DNA of 64,000 nucleotides from Thiopseudomonas sp964394445 (GCA_964394445.1 CAYMXO010000003.1:1-64000), one strand, 5' to 3'. Positions 48,143-57,505 are shown, counted from the stretch's first letter. A program made the numbers and translations. Notes: generated from the letters alone by a model not told the origin.

Positions 48143-49835
48143 CCTGGTTGCGACCACCTTGTTTGGCTGCGTAGAGTGCCTGGTCAACACGGGCAAAAGT
48201 GGCAGCAGGCTCTTCGTCCGGCTGTAGCTGGCCAATGCCGGCAGAAAATGTAATCTGCACCGGCTCGCCTTTGAAATGGAACGGACAATCGGCAATGCGC
48301 TGCCGCAATTTGTTGAGCAGACCGATGCCGTTGGCAAGCCCGGTATCCGGCAGCAGAAGAACAAACTCCTCGCCACCGTAACGGGCCATGAAATCGGTTT
48401 TACGAATACCCTGCTGCAGGCGGCTGGCCAGTATTTTCAATACCTTGTCACCAGCCTGGTGGCCGTAGGTGTCGTTGATGCGCTTGAAGTGGTCAATGTC
48501 GATGACTGCCAGCAACAAGGGTTCCCGCTGGCGTTGCATGCGCTGATATTCAATCAGCAGACGTTCGTCCCAGGCGGCCCGGTTGGGCAGCCCGGTGAGG
48601 GCATCACGGCGGGCTTTTTCGTGCTGTTCTACCAGCTGACTGGTTAGCTGGGCGGCTTCGTTTTCAACCAGGTGCACCCTTTCATTCAGTTCCTGCAGGC
48701 GCTGTAGCAGTTTTTCCTCGGACTCCTGGCGTTGCTGCTGATGCTGGGTAAGGGTTTCAACAAACTGGTTCAGACGCTGGTCGACCCGTTGTTTCAGCTC
48801 GTTCAGATCAGTGGTTTGCCGGACATCCTCGTGCAGCTCACTGACCTGGCTATGCAGGCGCTGGTCAAGGCTGGCAGCGGATTCGATGCTGTTTTGATAG
48901 CTTTCACGGGTCTGGCTGACGCTGCTGGTGATCAGGTTGAGCTTGCTGTTGAGCTCCTGCAGATAGTGGCCAAACTCTTGCTGGCGCCGGTCGCTGATCC
49001 GGATGATCAGCTCGGTCAGCTGATCGAGGGTCTGTTTCAGTGTCTGCCAGCTGGTACTGGTTGCCAGCTCCCGCTGCAGACTGTTGGCCAGCGAGGCTTC
49101 CTGTTCGCTAACCGGGAGTTTATCAAGCAGCCTGATCAGGGCGTGGCGCAGGGACTCCACGTCCAGTTGTTGTCGGTTGTCCACTGGTGCCGGACCGGCT
49201 GCTGGCTGTGGGCTGCTATCCGGTGCGATATCGGTTTCCTTGCCGGGCAGGTCAGCCGCTACGCTGGCGGCCGGCTGCACATCTGCAGCTGCTGTCGGCC
49301 CGGAGTCGTGGGCCGGTGAATCCTTGCGGCTGAATAACCGGTTGAAAAAGCCGCCCTGGTTGTTGTCTGGCGCTCCCTGCTGCAGAACTTCAGTTTGCAG
49401 CCGGCTGAGCTCGAGCAACCATTCGTGCAGGTTATGATTCAGTTGCTGGCTGTTTTTGAGGGCACCTTGCAGCTTTTTCAGCGCCTGCCGTGTGCTGCTT
49501 TCCTGGCTGCTGTTCAGCAGATGGCTGCCCAGGCTTTCCAGCGCGTCGAGCAGGGTGCGCTGGCGCTGCTGACGCTGGTCCTCGGTAGCCAGCAGGTAGC
49601 GTTCGATGTCGTCCACCACCTGCTGCAATTGCTGGCTGTTGGCGCTGCGAATGCTGTCGCGCAAGGCCTGCAGTTGTTTGTCTAGTTTCGGGTCCTGGCC
49701 CTCGGCAGCCAGACTGCTGCGTACCAGGCCGCGTTCCAGCAAGCTTGCACGTTGCTTGCTGTGTTGCTCAAGACGCTCGTAGTCGTCCAGCAGCCGGCTG
49801 TATTTGTCTTTCCAGCGTGATTCCGTGACGGGCAT
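48114..49835 (-). CDS. dgcP: DgcP-like diguanylate cyclase
   Basis: A 573-residue protein: a long, Gln-rich, largely coiled-coil N-terminus (residues 1 to about 390, with a low-complexity Ala/Pro stretch around 190-230) and a C-terminal GGDEF domain. The active-site signature is GGEEF at 487-491, and a feedback I-site RKTD (478-481) lies five residues before it, so it should make c-di-GMP and be product-inhibited. The N-terminus MPVTESRWKDKYSRLLDDYE and the neighbours (EEP protein, dsbA) match P. aeruginosa DgcP (PA5487 locus), a polar cyclase tied to FimV and pili. It overlaps chpC tail to tail by 29 bp, placing it beside the Pil-Chp genes. Confidence 0.88.
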   Translation of the reverse strand: MPVTESRWKDKYSRLLDDYERLEQHSKQRASLLERGLVRSSLAAEGQDPKLDKQLQALRDSIRSANSQQLQQVVDDIERYLLATEDQRQQRQRTLLDALESLGSHLLNSSQESSTRQALKKLQGALKNSQQLNHNLHEWLLELSRLQTEVLQQGAPDNNQGGFFNRLFSRKDSPAHDSGPTAAADVQPAASVAADLPGKETDIAPDSSPQPAAGPAPVDNRQQLDVESLRHALIRLLDKLPVSEQEASLANSLQRELATSTSWQTLKQTLDQLTELIIRISDRRQQEFGHYLQELNSKLNLITSSVSQTRESYQNSIESAASLDQRLHSQVSELHEDVRQTTDLNELKQRVDQRLNQFVETLTQHQQQRQESEEKLLQRLQELNERVHLVENEAAQLTSQLVEQHEKARRDALTGLPNRAAWDERLLIEYQRMQRQREPLLLAVIDIDHFKRINDTYGHQAGDKVLKILASRLQQGIRKTDFMARYGGEEFVLLLPDTGLANGIGLLNKLRQRIADCPFHFKGEPVQITFSAGIGQLQPDEEPAATFARVDQALYAAKQGGRNQVKSAATDHS

Positions 49836-49837
49836 GT

Positions 49838-50689
49838 CTAGTGCACCTGCAGGGGATGGATGGTGGTTGGCAGGATCAGTTCGGTAGCGACCGGCAGGTG
49901 GTCGGAGATCGGCTGGTCCACCACTGTCGAATGCGCAACCTGCAGGTCAGGGCTCAGCAGGATATGGTCCAGACAACGCTGTGGTTTCCAGCTGGGGAAC
50001 GTTGCCTGCAGCTGGGGTGCCTGCAAATCCAGTGAGCGTAGCGGCGAACGGTACAGCAGTTCGTCAACCTGGGTATTCAGGTCGCCCATCAGTACATAGT
50101 GGCGGTAGTCCTGCAGCAGCTCGCGGACATAGGCCAGCTGCAAGTTACGCACCCGGGTGCCCAGTGCGAGGTGCATCATGACCACGGCAACAGCATCGTT
50201 ACCTTGCCCGATACGCAGCAGGATCGCGCCACGACCGGCCGGGCCGGGCAACGGGTGGTCTTCGATCAGGCTCAGCGGGATGCGGCTGAGCAGGCCGTTG
50301 CTGTGCTGGGCAAAAGGGGCCAGGTTGCGGTTCAGCTGCTGATACCAGTAGGGAAAGCGGGCCATGCGGGCCAGCTGCTCGACCTGGTTGACCTGGCGGG
50401 TGCGCAGGCTGCCACCATCGACTTCCTGCAGTGCGACCAGATCAAAATCATCCAGCATGCCGGCAACCCTTTGCAGATTGAGCTGGCGCTCGCGGTGCGG
50501 CAGCAAATGCTTCCAGCAGCGGGTCAGGTAGTGGTGGTATGCACTGGTGCTGATGCCGACCTGGATGTTGAAACTCAACAGGCGCAGCCGTTGCCGCGAT
50601 GGCGCAGGGCGCAGGGGGCCGGGCAGTGCAGTGCTCTGTGCGCTGCATTCGAGCACCTGGCGTGCAGCAGGTTTCAGGGACATCAGCAT
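49838..50689 (-). CDS. Endonuclease/exonuclease/phosphatase family protein
   Basis: A 283-residue EEP-fold protein with the family residues in order: LLSFNIQVG (Asn), VALQEVDGGS (Glu), VVMMHLALGTRVRN, YVLMGDLNTQVDEL (catalytic Asp and Asn), and DHILLSPDL with the final SDHLPVATEL (Asp-His). Substrate is unknown: nucleic acid, phospholipid or inositol phosphate are all possible in this fold. It lies 2 bp before dgcP and just downstream of dsbA, the same trio as P. aeruginosa PA5487-PA5489. The ATGs at 50689 and 50683 are alternative starts. Confidence 0.88.
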   Translation of the reverse strand: MLMSLKPAARQVLECSAQSTALPGPLRPAPSRQRLRLLSFNIQVGISTSAYHHYLTRCWKHLLPHRERQLNLQRVAGMLDDFDLVALQEVDGGSLRTRQVNQVEQLARMARFPYWYQQLNRNLAPFAQHSNGLLSRIPLSLIEDHPLPGPAGRGAILLRIGQGNDAVAVVMMHLALGTRVRNLQLAYVRELLQDYRHYVLMGDLNTQVDELLYRSPLRSLDLQAPQLQATFPSWKPQRCLDHILLSPDLQVAHSTVVDQPISDHLPVATELILPTTIHPLQVH

Positions 50690-50713
50690 AACGGAACGCC
50701 TCCCGCTACTTGT

Positions 50714-51343
50714 TTATTGTGCGCTACGCTCTTTGGCCACCAGCAGGTCGGCCACCTCGGCGGTTTCTTGCAGGCCGCCGGCCATGCCGATGTCAAAGCG
50801 GTACTTGCCGTTGACCACCAGTGCCGGTACGCCACTGATCTGATAGGCGATGGCCAGTTTTTTGGCTTTTTCCAGCTGGCTTTTTACACCAAAGGAATTC
50901 CAGGTTTTTTCAAACTTTTCCTTCTCGATACCGAGGCCGCCAACAAATGCGGTAATTTCCGGCAGCGAAGCCAGGCGACGGTTGCGCTCGTGCAGGGCTT
51001 CAAAGATGGCTTCATGCACCGAATCGTCGGCCTTGAGGGCTTGCAGGGTGTAGAACAGCTGGCCATGCAGGTTCCAGATACCGCCAAACATGGCTGGAAT
51101 CTTGACGAAGTTGACGTCTTCGGGCAGATCATTTTTCCAGTTGCTGATGGTGGGTTCCAGCTGATAGCAGTGTGGGCAGCCATACCAGAACAGCTCGACA
51201 ACCTCGATCTTGTCGGCTTGTGAGGTGGCAACCGGGTTGGCCAGGACCGCATAGTGCTGGCCGGCAACCAGGCTCTCGGCCAGAGCAGTATGGGCAGTCA
51301 GGCTACCCAGTGACAGCAGGGCGGCAAAAATCAGTGTACGCAT
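50714..51343 (-). CDS. dsbA: Thiol:disulfide interchange protein DsbA
   Basis: A 209-residue periplasmic oxidoreductase with a signal peptide cut near HTALA-ESL. The active-site CPHC is at residues 56-59 (FWYGCPHCYQ), and the cis-Pro segment is ISGVPALVVNG. It introduces disulfides into exported proteins. The start is ATG 51343 (MRTLIFAALLSLGSL); the open frame upstream is not coding. The EEP and dgcP genes follow. The neighbouring upstream gene encodes a small cysteine-rich secreted protein, a plausible client. Confidence 0.95.
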   Translation of the reverse strand: MRTLIFAALLSLGSLTAHTALAESLVAGQHYAVLANPVATSQADKIEVVELFWYGCPHCYQLEPTISNWKNDLPEDVNFVKIPAMFGGIWNLHGQLFYTLQALKADDSVHEAIFEALHERNRRLASLPEITAFVGGLGIEKEKFEKTWNSFGVKSQLEKAKKLAIAYQISGVPALVVNGKYRFDIGMAGGLQETAEVADLLVAKERSAQ

Positions 51344-51461
51344 GGTTTCTCCATCAGCGGATAACGGGGAAGTACGGGGCGACAGACCCCAAGGGTGCAA
51401 TGCATTGGGTTACCGGCATTATAGGGCATATGTACTGCGCCGTCATGGCCGGTGCTTTCGG

Positions 51462-51833
51462 CTAATGGCTGACCCAGATGCCTTTGCTTTGCCGCTCACA
51501 GGCAGGCTTGAGAAAACGGGCGTCTGTGGCTACGCCGTAGTAATGGATATCCTGCTGGTAGGGCATGCCTCCGGCGCGGGCATTGCGGCATACGCCAAAA
51601 GCTCCGGCCGGGCATTGTTCGGCAAAGGTGACGGTGGTTTTCTGGCCGGCCAGCTGCGGTTTGCAGAAGCCGGTTTTGAATAAATGCGGTGGAATGCTGC
51701 GGTTTTGCTGGCACAGGCGGATTTCCATGTGTTCCGATTCTGCCTGGATGATGCAGGCCTCGGCTGCCGCCTGTGCCGGCAGCAGGCTGGCCAGGACAAG
51801 AGCGCAAAGCGGCAAGAAAACTGTCTTGTGCAT
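51462..51833 (-). CDS. Small cysteine-rich secreted protein of unknown function
   Basis: A 123-residue precursor with a clear signal peptide (MHKTVFLPLCALVLASLLPAQAAA). The mature part of about 100 residues has six cysteines (EACI, RLCQ, GFCK, EQCP, GVCR, PACE), enough for three disulfides, and no other motif I recognise. It lies just upstream of dsbA and 12 bp downstream of the HDOD gene on the same strand. The disulfide link with DsbA is suggestive only. In P. aeruginosa the gene next to dsbA is cytochrome c4; this one has no CxxCH and is not that protein. Confidence 0.7.
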   Translation of the reverse strand: MHKTVFLPLCALVLASLLPAQAAAEACIIQAESEHMEIRLCQQNRSIPPHLFKTGFCKPQLAGQKTTVTFAEQCPAGAFGVCRNARAGGMPYQQDIHYYGVATDARFLKPACERQSKGIWVSH

Positions 51834-51845
51834 GCTTGAGGTTCC

Positions 51846-52733
51846 TTATCTGCCCATTTGTTCCGACAACACGCGCATGGCCTGTTCGGCATTCACGACC
51901 CGCTCCAGGGCCTGGAGGGCCTGTTCGGGCTCAAGCTGTAAATGCAGGCACAGGTTGTTCAGCAGAAGGTCGTCGACCGGCTTGTCGTCCCGGATTGCCA
52001 GTAGCAGGCTGGCCAGCTGCAACAGCCGGGTATAGTTGGCAAATTGCCCGGCATAGTCCGGGTTGTCTTGCTCGGCGATGGCAGTGGTCAGCTCTGCAGG
52101 CATTTGCCACAGATGCAGCAGGCTGACACAAATATCATCACTGGTCAGGCCCAGCAGGTCATGCTCGATTTCCTGAGGCTTGCAGTGGGGGTTGGCCAGC
52201 CGGCGCTCCTGAAGCAGACCGAAATAATGCGGAAACAGGTAGGCCAGCAGCAGATAGCCAAAATTATGCAGCAGCCCGGCAAGGTAGGCCAGCCCCGGTT
52301 CGGGCCGGGTGTTTTGTGGCATCAGGCGCACCAGGCCTTCAACCAGGGTGGCCGTGTACAGCGAGTGTTTCCAGTGGCCAATGTTTTCCTGTTGCAGGTG
52401 AGCGGGCAGGGAAAACTTTTTGCCCAGGGCCAGACCGAACGCCAGGCTCATGACCAGATCAAAACCGAGTGCACGAATAATGGCATCTTCAATTGAACAG
52501 ATTTTGCCGGGGGCGGCATAGAGGGGCGAAGCGGCCCAGCTCATGACCTGTGCGGCCAGCGCCGGATCGGACTCGATGATGGCGGTAAGCTGGTCGACAT
52601 GGGGATCCGGGCAGGCACGCAGCTGGAGAATCTTTTGTGCGGTCGGTGACAGCGGAGGAATTTCCAGGGTCTTGCCCAGACGCTGCTCAATGCGGCGTAC
52701 GGTCAGGCTGACGATCTCGGTGGTAGAACGCAT
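51846..52733 (-). CDS. HDOD-domain protein
   Basis: A 295-residue protein with an HDOD domain over residues about 15-220: IPPLSPTAQKILQL, DPALAAQVMSWAAS, SIEDAIIRALGFDLVMSLAFGLAL and LLHNFGYLLLAYLFP. The HD residues are not a standard catalytic pair, so a signalling or scaffold role rather than phosphodiesterase activity is expected. The start is ATG 52733 with a perfect GGAGG 4 bp upstream. It precedes recG's other neighbours in the same order as around P. aeruginosa recG-oxyR (PA5346-PA5344). Specific function unknown. Confidence 0.85.
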   Translation of the reverse strand: MRSTTEIVSLTVRRIEQRLGKTLEIPPLSPTAQKILQLRACPDPHVDQLTAIIESDPALAAQVMSWAASPLYAAPGKICSIEDAIIRALGFDLVMSLAFGLALGKKFSLPAHLQQENIGHWKHSLYTATLVEGLVRLMPQNTRPEPGLAYLAGLLHNFGYLLLAYLFPHYFGLLQERRLANPHCKPQEIEHDLLGLTSDDICVSLLHLWQMPAELTTAIAEQDNPDYAGQFANYTRLLQLASLLLAIRDDKPVDDLLLNNLCLHLQLEPEQALQALERVVNAEQAMRVLSEQMGR

Positions 52734-52835
52734 GCTGCCTCCGGCAGGTTCAGGATGGTTGTACAAACAGTTGTGACGTCATGTTAGCTTGAAAGTGCCG
52801 CAGTCAGCAGTATTTGCCTGGTTGCGGCCGGCTGC

Positions 52836-54911
52836 CTAGACCTGTGCATATTGCTGGCCGTGCCGCAGCCAGCGGTCGAGCAGCGGGCTGACATGCTGTG
52901 GATGCTCCTGCAGCAGTTGCAGGGCGGCGTCGCGCACGGCTGGCAGCAGATGATTGTCGCGCATCAGATCGGCCACCTTGAACTGCAGCAGGCCGGTCTG
53001 GCGGGTGCCGAGCATCTCACCGGGACCGCGCAGCTCCAGATCCTTCTCGGCGATGACAAAGCCGTCGTTGGTGTCGCGCATGATCGCCAGCCGCTCACGG
53101 CCGATCTGTGACAGCGGCGCATGGTAAAGCAATACGCAATGGCTGGCGGCACTGCCACGGCCAACCCGGCCACGCAGCTGGTGCAACTGGGCCAGCCCGA
53201 GGCGTTCCGGGTTTTCGATGATCATCAGGCTGGCATTGGGCACATCCACTCCCACCTCAATCACCGTGGTGGCGACCAGTAGCTGCAGCTGGCCGTTCTT
53301 GAACTGCTGCATGATGTCGGCTTTTTCCGCCGGCTTCATGCGTCCGTGCACCAGCCCGATGCGTAGCCCGGCCAGCGCCAGCTGCAGCTCCTCGAAGGTG
53401 CTTTCGGCGGCCTGGCAGGTCAGCTCTTCGGACTCCTCGATCAGGGTGCAGACCCAGTAGGCCTGGCGACCTTCCAGACAGGCGGCACGCACCCGTTCGA
53501 CCACGTCGGCGCGGCGGCTGTCGGCCAGCACTACGGTATTCACCGGAGTGCGCCCGGGCGGCAATTCATCGAGGATTGAAGTGTCCAGGTCGGCGTAGGC
53601 ACTCATGGCCAGGGTGCGCGGAATCGGGGTGGCGGTCATGATCAGCTGGTGCGGGCTGAGCTGGCCGTTGATGCCCTTTTCACGCAGGGCCAGCCTTTGC
53701 TGTACACCAAAGCGGTGCTGTTCGTCGATGATGGCCAGGGCCAGGCGGTGAAACTGCACTTCGGCCTGAAACAGTGCGTGAGTGCCGACCACCATGGGTG
53801 TGCCGCCGGCGATCTGTTCCAGTGCGGCAGTGCGGACCTTGCCCTTGAGTTTGCCGGCCAGCCAGGCCACTTCAATGCCCAGTGGCTCAAACCAGCGGCT
53901 GAAGTTGAGAAAGTGCTGTTCGGCGAGGATTTCGGTGGGCGCCATCAGCGCTACCTGATAGCCCGCTTCGATGGCTTGCAGTGCAGCCATGGCAGCCACC
54001 AGTGTTTTGCCGGCGCCAACATCACCTTGCACCAGACGCAGCATGGGCAAAGGCTGCTGCAGGTCGTAGCTGATTTCTGCACCCACCCGCTGTTGTGCGC
54101 CGGTTGGTTGAAAGCCCAGCCCGGCCAGCAGTTGCGGCGGTAATTCGGTCGCCGGCGGCAGCGCCGGGGCGCGCTGGGCCTGCATTTGTTCGCGCATGCG
54201 CTGCATCGACAGCTGATGGGCCAGCAGCTCCTCAAAGGCCAGCCGTTGCTGGGCCCAGTGCCCTCCTTCCTGTAGCAGGGCGGTATCGGCATCCGGCGGC
54301 GGCTGGTGCAGGTAGCGTACGGCTTCGGCCAGGGGCCCCAGCCGGTAGTGCTGGCGCATGGTCTCGGGCAGCCATTCGGGCAGGCTGGCCGGCGACAGCC
54401 AGGCCAGGGCCTGGGATGCCAGGCTGCGCAGGCGAAGCTGGGTCAGGCCTTCGGTGGTGGGATAAATGGCGGTCAGCTGTTCTTCCACGGCTACCGCTTC
54501 ATCGGCATTTTGTGCACGGTATTCCGGGTGGTAGATTTCCAGGCCGCTGGCACCGGGGCGTACTTCGCCGTAACAACGCAGAACCGTCCCGCGGGTCAGT
54601 GCGTTTTTCTGTGCCATGCTGAAGTGATAAAAGCGCAGGCTGAGGGAGCCCGTACCGTCCTGCAGCCGTACCAACAGGCTGCGGCGCCGCCCCATCACGA
54701 CGTCGGCAACGGCTACAGTGCCGACGATTACCGCATCCTGGCCCGGGCGCAGCGCGCCGATGGGCGTTACCCGGGTACGGTCCTGGTAGCGGCTGGGCAG
54801 GTGGAACAGAATGTCCTGCAGGTTTTCCAGGCCGACCCTGGCCATTTTTTCTGCCACGGCCGGACCAACGCCTTTCAGGCGGGTAACCGGGATGTCAGCC
54901 AGCAGATCCAT
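52836..54911 (-). CDS. recG: ATP-dependent DNA helicase RecG
   Basis: A 691-residue superfamily 2 helicase, full family length. It has an N-terminal wedge/OB domain (GVGPAVAEKMARVGLENLQDILFHLPSRYQDRT). Walker A is GDVGAGKTLVA, the DExH box is IIDEQHRFGVQQR, and later motifs include MTATPIPRTLAM and QLRGRVGRG. RecG remodels stalled forks and branch-migrates Holliday junctions. The start is ATG 54911 (MDLLADIPVTRLKG). It is 5 bp after the oxyR stop, so oxyR-recG form an operon, as in P. aeruginosa. Confidence 0.97.
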   Translation of the reverse strand: MDLLADIPVTRLKGVGPAVAEKMARVGLENLQDILFHLPSRYQDRTRVTPIGALRPGQDAVIVGTVAVADVVMGRRRSLLVRLQDGTGSLSLRFYHFSMAQKNALTRGTVLRCYGEVRPGASGLEIYHPEYRAQNADEAVAVEEQLTAIYPTTEGLTQLRLRSLASQALAWLSPASLPEWLPETMRQHYRLGPLAEAVRYLHQPPPDADTALLQEGGHWAQQRLAFEELLAHQLSMQRMREQMQAQRAPALPPATELPPQLLAGLGFQPTGAQQRVGAEISYDLQQPLPMLRLVQGDVGAGKTLVAAMAALQAIEAGYQVALMAPTEILAEQHFLNFSRWFEPLGIEVAWLAGKLKGKVRTAALEQIAGGTPMVVGTHALFQAEVQFHRLALAIIDEQHRFGVQQRLALREKGINGQLSPHQLIMTATPIPRTLAMSAYADLDTSILDELPPGRTPVNTVVLADSRRADVVERVRAACLEGRQAYWVCTLIEESEELTCQAAESTFEELQLALAGLRIGLVHGRMKPAEKADIMQQFKNGQLQLLVATTVIEVGVDVPNASLMIIENPERLGLAQLHQLRGRVGRGSAASHCVLLYHAPLSQIGRERLAIMRDTNDGFVIAEKDLELRGPGEMLGTRQTGLLQFKVADLMRDNHLLPAVRDAALQLLQEHPQHVSPLLDRWLRHGQQYAQV

Positions 54912-54916
54912 TGCGA

Positions 54917-55837
54917 TCAGGCTGGCTGCGCTTGCGCCAGCGGGCACTGGCGGATGGCTTCAACCAGCGCGTCAATGGCTTTAGGACGCGGAAAGGTGGC
55001 GCGCCAGGCAATGGCCACGGTGCGGGAAGGGGCTGGCGCAGTAAAGGGGCGCACTTCGATCACGCCGGCGGTGTACTGATGACTGTCAACCGCAGACTGG
55101 GGCAGCACCGATACGCCCAGTCCGGAAGCCACCATGTGGCGAATGGTCTCCAGCGAGCTGGCTTCGACCGTGGTGTAGCGGTTCTGGCTTTCCTGGATGC
55201 CGCCACTGGCCGGGCAGGCTTCCAGCACCTGGTCACGGAAACAGTGCCCCTCGCCAAGCAGCAACAGGCTTTTGTCGTCGAGGGCATCACTGTCAATGGT
55301 GTTCTGCGCAGTCCAGCGGTGCTGGGCCGGCAACAGGACGCAGAAGGGCTCGTCGTACATGGGCTTGGTCAGGATATCGACATCCTGGAACGGCAGGGCA
55401 ATGATGATGACGTCCAGTTCGCCGTTGCGCAGCTTGTCGCGCAGCACATGGGTAAAGTTTTCTTCGATGTACAGCGGCATTTCCGGTGCACTCTGGTGCA
55501 GCAGCGGAATCAGCTGGGGAAACAGGTAGGGGCCAACCGTATAGATGGCCCCAACACGCAGGGGGGCGGTCAGCTGGTTCTTGCCGGCCTGGGCCATTTC
55601 GCGGATGGTTTGTGCCTGCTCCAGCACCCGTCGTGCCTGGGCAACAATGCCCTCACCCACCGGAGTCATCCGTACTGCGCCCTTGCTGCGCTCGAAAATC
55701 AGCACGCCGAGCTCTTCTTCCAGTTTTTTCACGCCGACCGAGAGGGTCGGCTGGCTAACGTGGCAGCGCTCGGCCGCGCGGCCAAAGTGCTGTTCCTGGG
55801 CCAGGGTGACAATGTAGCGCAGCTCGGTGAGTGTCAT
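54917..55837 (-). CDS. oxyR: OxyR, hydrogen-peroxide-sensing LysR-type regulator
   Basis: A 306-residue LysR-family activator. The winged helix is at residues 1-60 (ELRYIVTLAQEQHFGRAAERCHVSQPTLS) and the redox cysteines Cys199 and Cys208 lie in GEGHCFRDQVLEACP, the pair that forms the activating disulfide. It induces catalase, alkyl hydroperoxide reductase and, in Pseudomonas, recG, which follows directly. The start is ATG 55837; the upstream open frame is not coding. It diverges from the YeeZ-like gene over 58 bp. Confidence 0.96.
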   Translation of the reverse strand: MTLTELRYIVTLAQEQHFGRAAERCHVSQPTLSVGVKKLEEELGVLIFERSKGAVRMTPVGEGIVAQARRVLEQAQTIREMAQAGKNQLTAPLRVGAIYTVGPYLFPQLIPLLHQSAPEMPLYIEENFTHVLRDKLRNGELDVIIIALPFQDVDILTKPMYDEPFCVLLPAQHRWTAQNTIDSDALDDKSLLLLGEGHCFRDQVLEACPASGGIQESQNRYTTVEASSLETIRHMVASGLGVSVLPQSAVDSHQYTAGVIEVRPFTAPAPSRTVAIAWRATFPRPKAIDALVEAIRQCPLAQAQPA

Positions 55838-55895
55838 AGTAGAATTCCATTGGAAAAGCGTAAGGAATAGTTTTCTTCGAAGAAGGATACCTGAA

Positions 55896-56762
55896 ATGAA
55901 TGGCAGGGCAACAGGGGGCGAGATGGGCGGCAGCAGTATTTTATATGTGGGAGCGGGTTCCCTGGCACGGCATGTGGCAACCATGCTGCCCGGCTGGTGT
56001 GGCTGGGCATTGCGCCGCAGCCAGGGTGAGCTGACAAACGGGGTGCGGGCGCTGGTGGCCGATGTGACCGTGAAGGACTGCCCGCCGGACTGGCCACGGA
56101 AATGTCCGGATTATGTGCTGGTTACCCTGGTGCCGGCAGCCCGTACCGAGCAGGCTTACCGGCAGGCTTATGTGGATGGTGTGCGTAATGTGTTGCGCTG
56201 GTTGCATGAACATGGCCAGCAACCGCGGCGGGTGCTCTTTGTATCCAGTGTTGGTGTGTATGGCCAAAGTGCTGGTGAGTGGGTCGACGAGCACTCGCAG
56301 ACCCGGCCACAGCGCTGGTCGGGGCAGGTGATGCTGGAGGCGGAGCAGCTGTTGTTTGCCAGCGGGCTGCCGGTCACCGCGGTACGCCTGGCCGGCATTT
56401 ATGGCGGCGCCCGGCGCAGTTTTCTGGAGCGGGTACGCCAGGGCCACCATGCCGATGGCTGCAGCAACAGGTATACCAACCGGATTCATGAACGGGATGC
56501 GGCGGCGCTGCTGGCGCACCTGTTGCAGCTGGACGTGCAGGGGCACGAGCTGGCACCGGTTTATATCGGTGTGGATGACGAGCCGGTGGAGCAGGCGGAG
56601 GTGGTGGGCTGGCTGCAGGAGCAGCTGGGCGTGTGTTCGGTGCCGGAACGGTTGCTCAAACCGGCCGGCAGCAGCAAACGCTGCAGCAACCGGCTGGCGC
56701 GCAGTACCGGCTGGGTGCCGCACTATCCGGGCTATCGGGACGGTTATGCAGAAATGATTTGA
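55896..56762 (+). CDS. YeeZ-like SDR-family NAD(P)-binding protein
   Basis: A 288-residue extended-SDR protein. The dinucleotide motif is ILYVGAGSLARHVA, then VLFVSSVGVYGQS with the active-site Ser/Tyr region, and AVRLAGIYGGARRSFLERV, which is typical of the YeeZ group near Pseudomonas oxyR. The usual YxxxK Lys is not evident (the corresponding stretch is WSGQVMLEAEQ), so classical dehydrogenase activity is doubtful. The start is ATG 55896 with AAGGA upstream; an earlier in-frame start at 55827 would overlap oxyR. Substrate unknown. Confidence 0.83.
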   Translation: MNGRATGGEMGGSSILYVGAGSLARHVATMLPGWCGWALRRSQGELTNGVRALVADVTVKDCPPDWPRKCPDYVLVTLVPAARTEQAYRQAYVDGVRNVLRWLHEHGQQPRRVLFVSSVGVYGQSAGEWVDEHSQTRPQRWSGQVMLEAEQLLFASGLPVTAVRLAGIYGGARRSFLERVRQGHHADGCSNRYTNRIHERDAAALLAHLLQLDVQGHELAPVYIGVDDEPVEQAEVVGWLQEQLGVCSVPERLLKPAGSSKRCSNRLARSTGWVPHYPGYRDGYAEMI

Positions 56763-56833
56763 CCGGAAAATTCGCGGCGGAGTGCTTTGACAGGAGCTGG
56801 TTGCGGCATGGTCTGCTGCAACCAGCCGGCAGG

Positions 56834-57427
56834 TCAGGCGGCCAGCCTGGCGGCACACTCAAGCAGGCGCCGGGTCTGAAAGCGGATCGAGGCCAGCACG
56901 TTTTCGTCCGGTCCGCCCATCATGGCGCTGGCGCCATACGGGTTGCCGCCGGAGGCAAAAATGACCGGGTCGGCATAGCCTGGCGTGACGATGATCGAGC
57001 CCCAGTGCATGAAGGTGGTGTAGAAGCCGACCAGGGTCGATTCCTGTCCGCCATGCATGTTCTGCGCACTGGTCATGGCGCTGACGGCCTTGTTGGTCAG
57101 GCCGCCCTTTTGCCAGATCGGCCCCAGGGTGTCGATGAAGGCGCGCATCTGGCTGGCCACGGTACCAAAGCGTGTGGGTGCGCTGAACAGGAAGGCGTTG
57201 GCCCATTCCAGATCGTCTGCGCAGGCGTCCGGAATATGCGCTGTGGCTTCGGCCTGTTTGCGCCAGGCGTCAACCGAATTGACAATGTCTGCCGGAACGG
57301 TTTCCCGTGCCTTGCGCAGGCGGACTTCGGCGCCGGCGGCCTCGGCTTCATCGGCTGCGGCCTTGGCCATGGCGTAGTTGGTGCCGTAGGTGCTGTAGTA
57401 CACGATGGTCAGTTTGACGTTGTTCAT
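56834..57427 (-). CDS. wrbA: NAD(P)H:quinone oxidoreductase, WrbA type
   Basis: A 197-residue flavodoxin-like protein. The FMN phosphate loop is YYSTYGTNYAMA (residues 10-21), the second FMN contact is SAPTRFGTVASQMRAF, and the third TSAQNMHGGQESTL. WrbA enzymes carry out two-electron quinone reduction, avoiding semiquinone radicals. AAGGAG precedes ATG 57427. It lies 78 bp downstream of the glutathionyl-hydroquinone reductase gene on the same strand: two quinone-handling enzymes together. Confidence 0.94.
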   Translation of the reverse strand: MNNVKLTIVYYSTYGTNYAMAKAAADEAEAAGAEVRLRKARETVPADIVNSVDAWRKQAEATAHIPDACADDLEWANAFLFSAPTRFGTVASQMRAFIDTLGPIWQKGGLTNKAVSAMTSAQNMHGGQESTLVGFYTTFMHWGSIIVTPGYADPVIFASGGNPYGASAMMGGPDENVLASIRFQTRRLLECAARLAA

Positions 57428-57505
57428 GGCAAATCTCCTTGTGTAGCCGGGTTGGTTTTTGCCGCTCAGCCGGCAAATACTGTCCGGTTGTCTCCGTGGT
57501 ATCGG

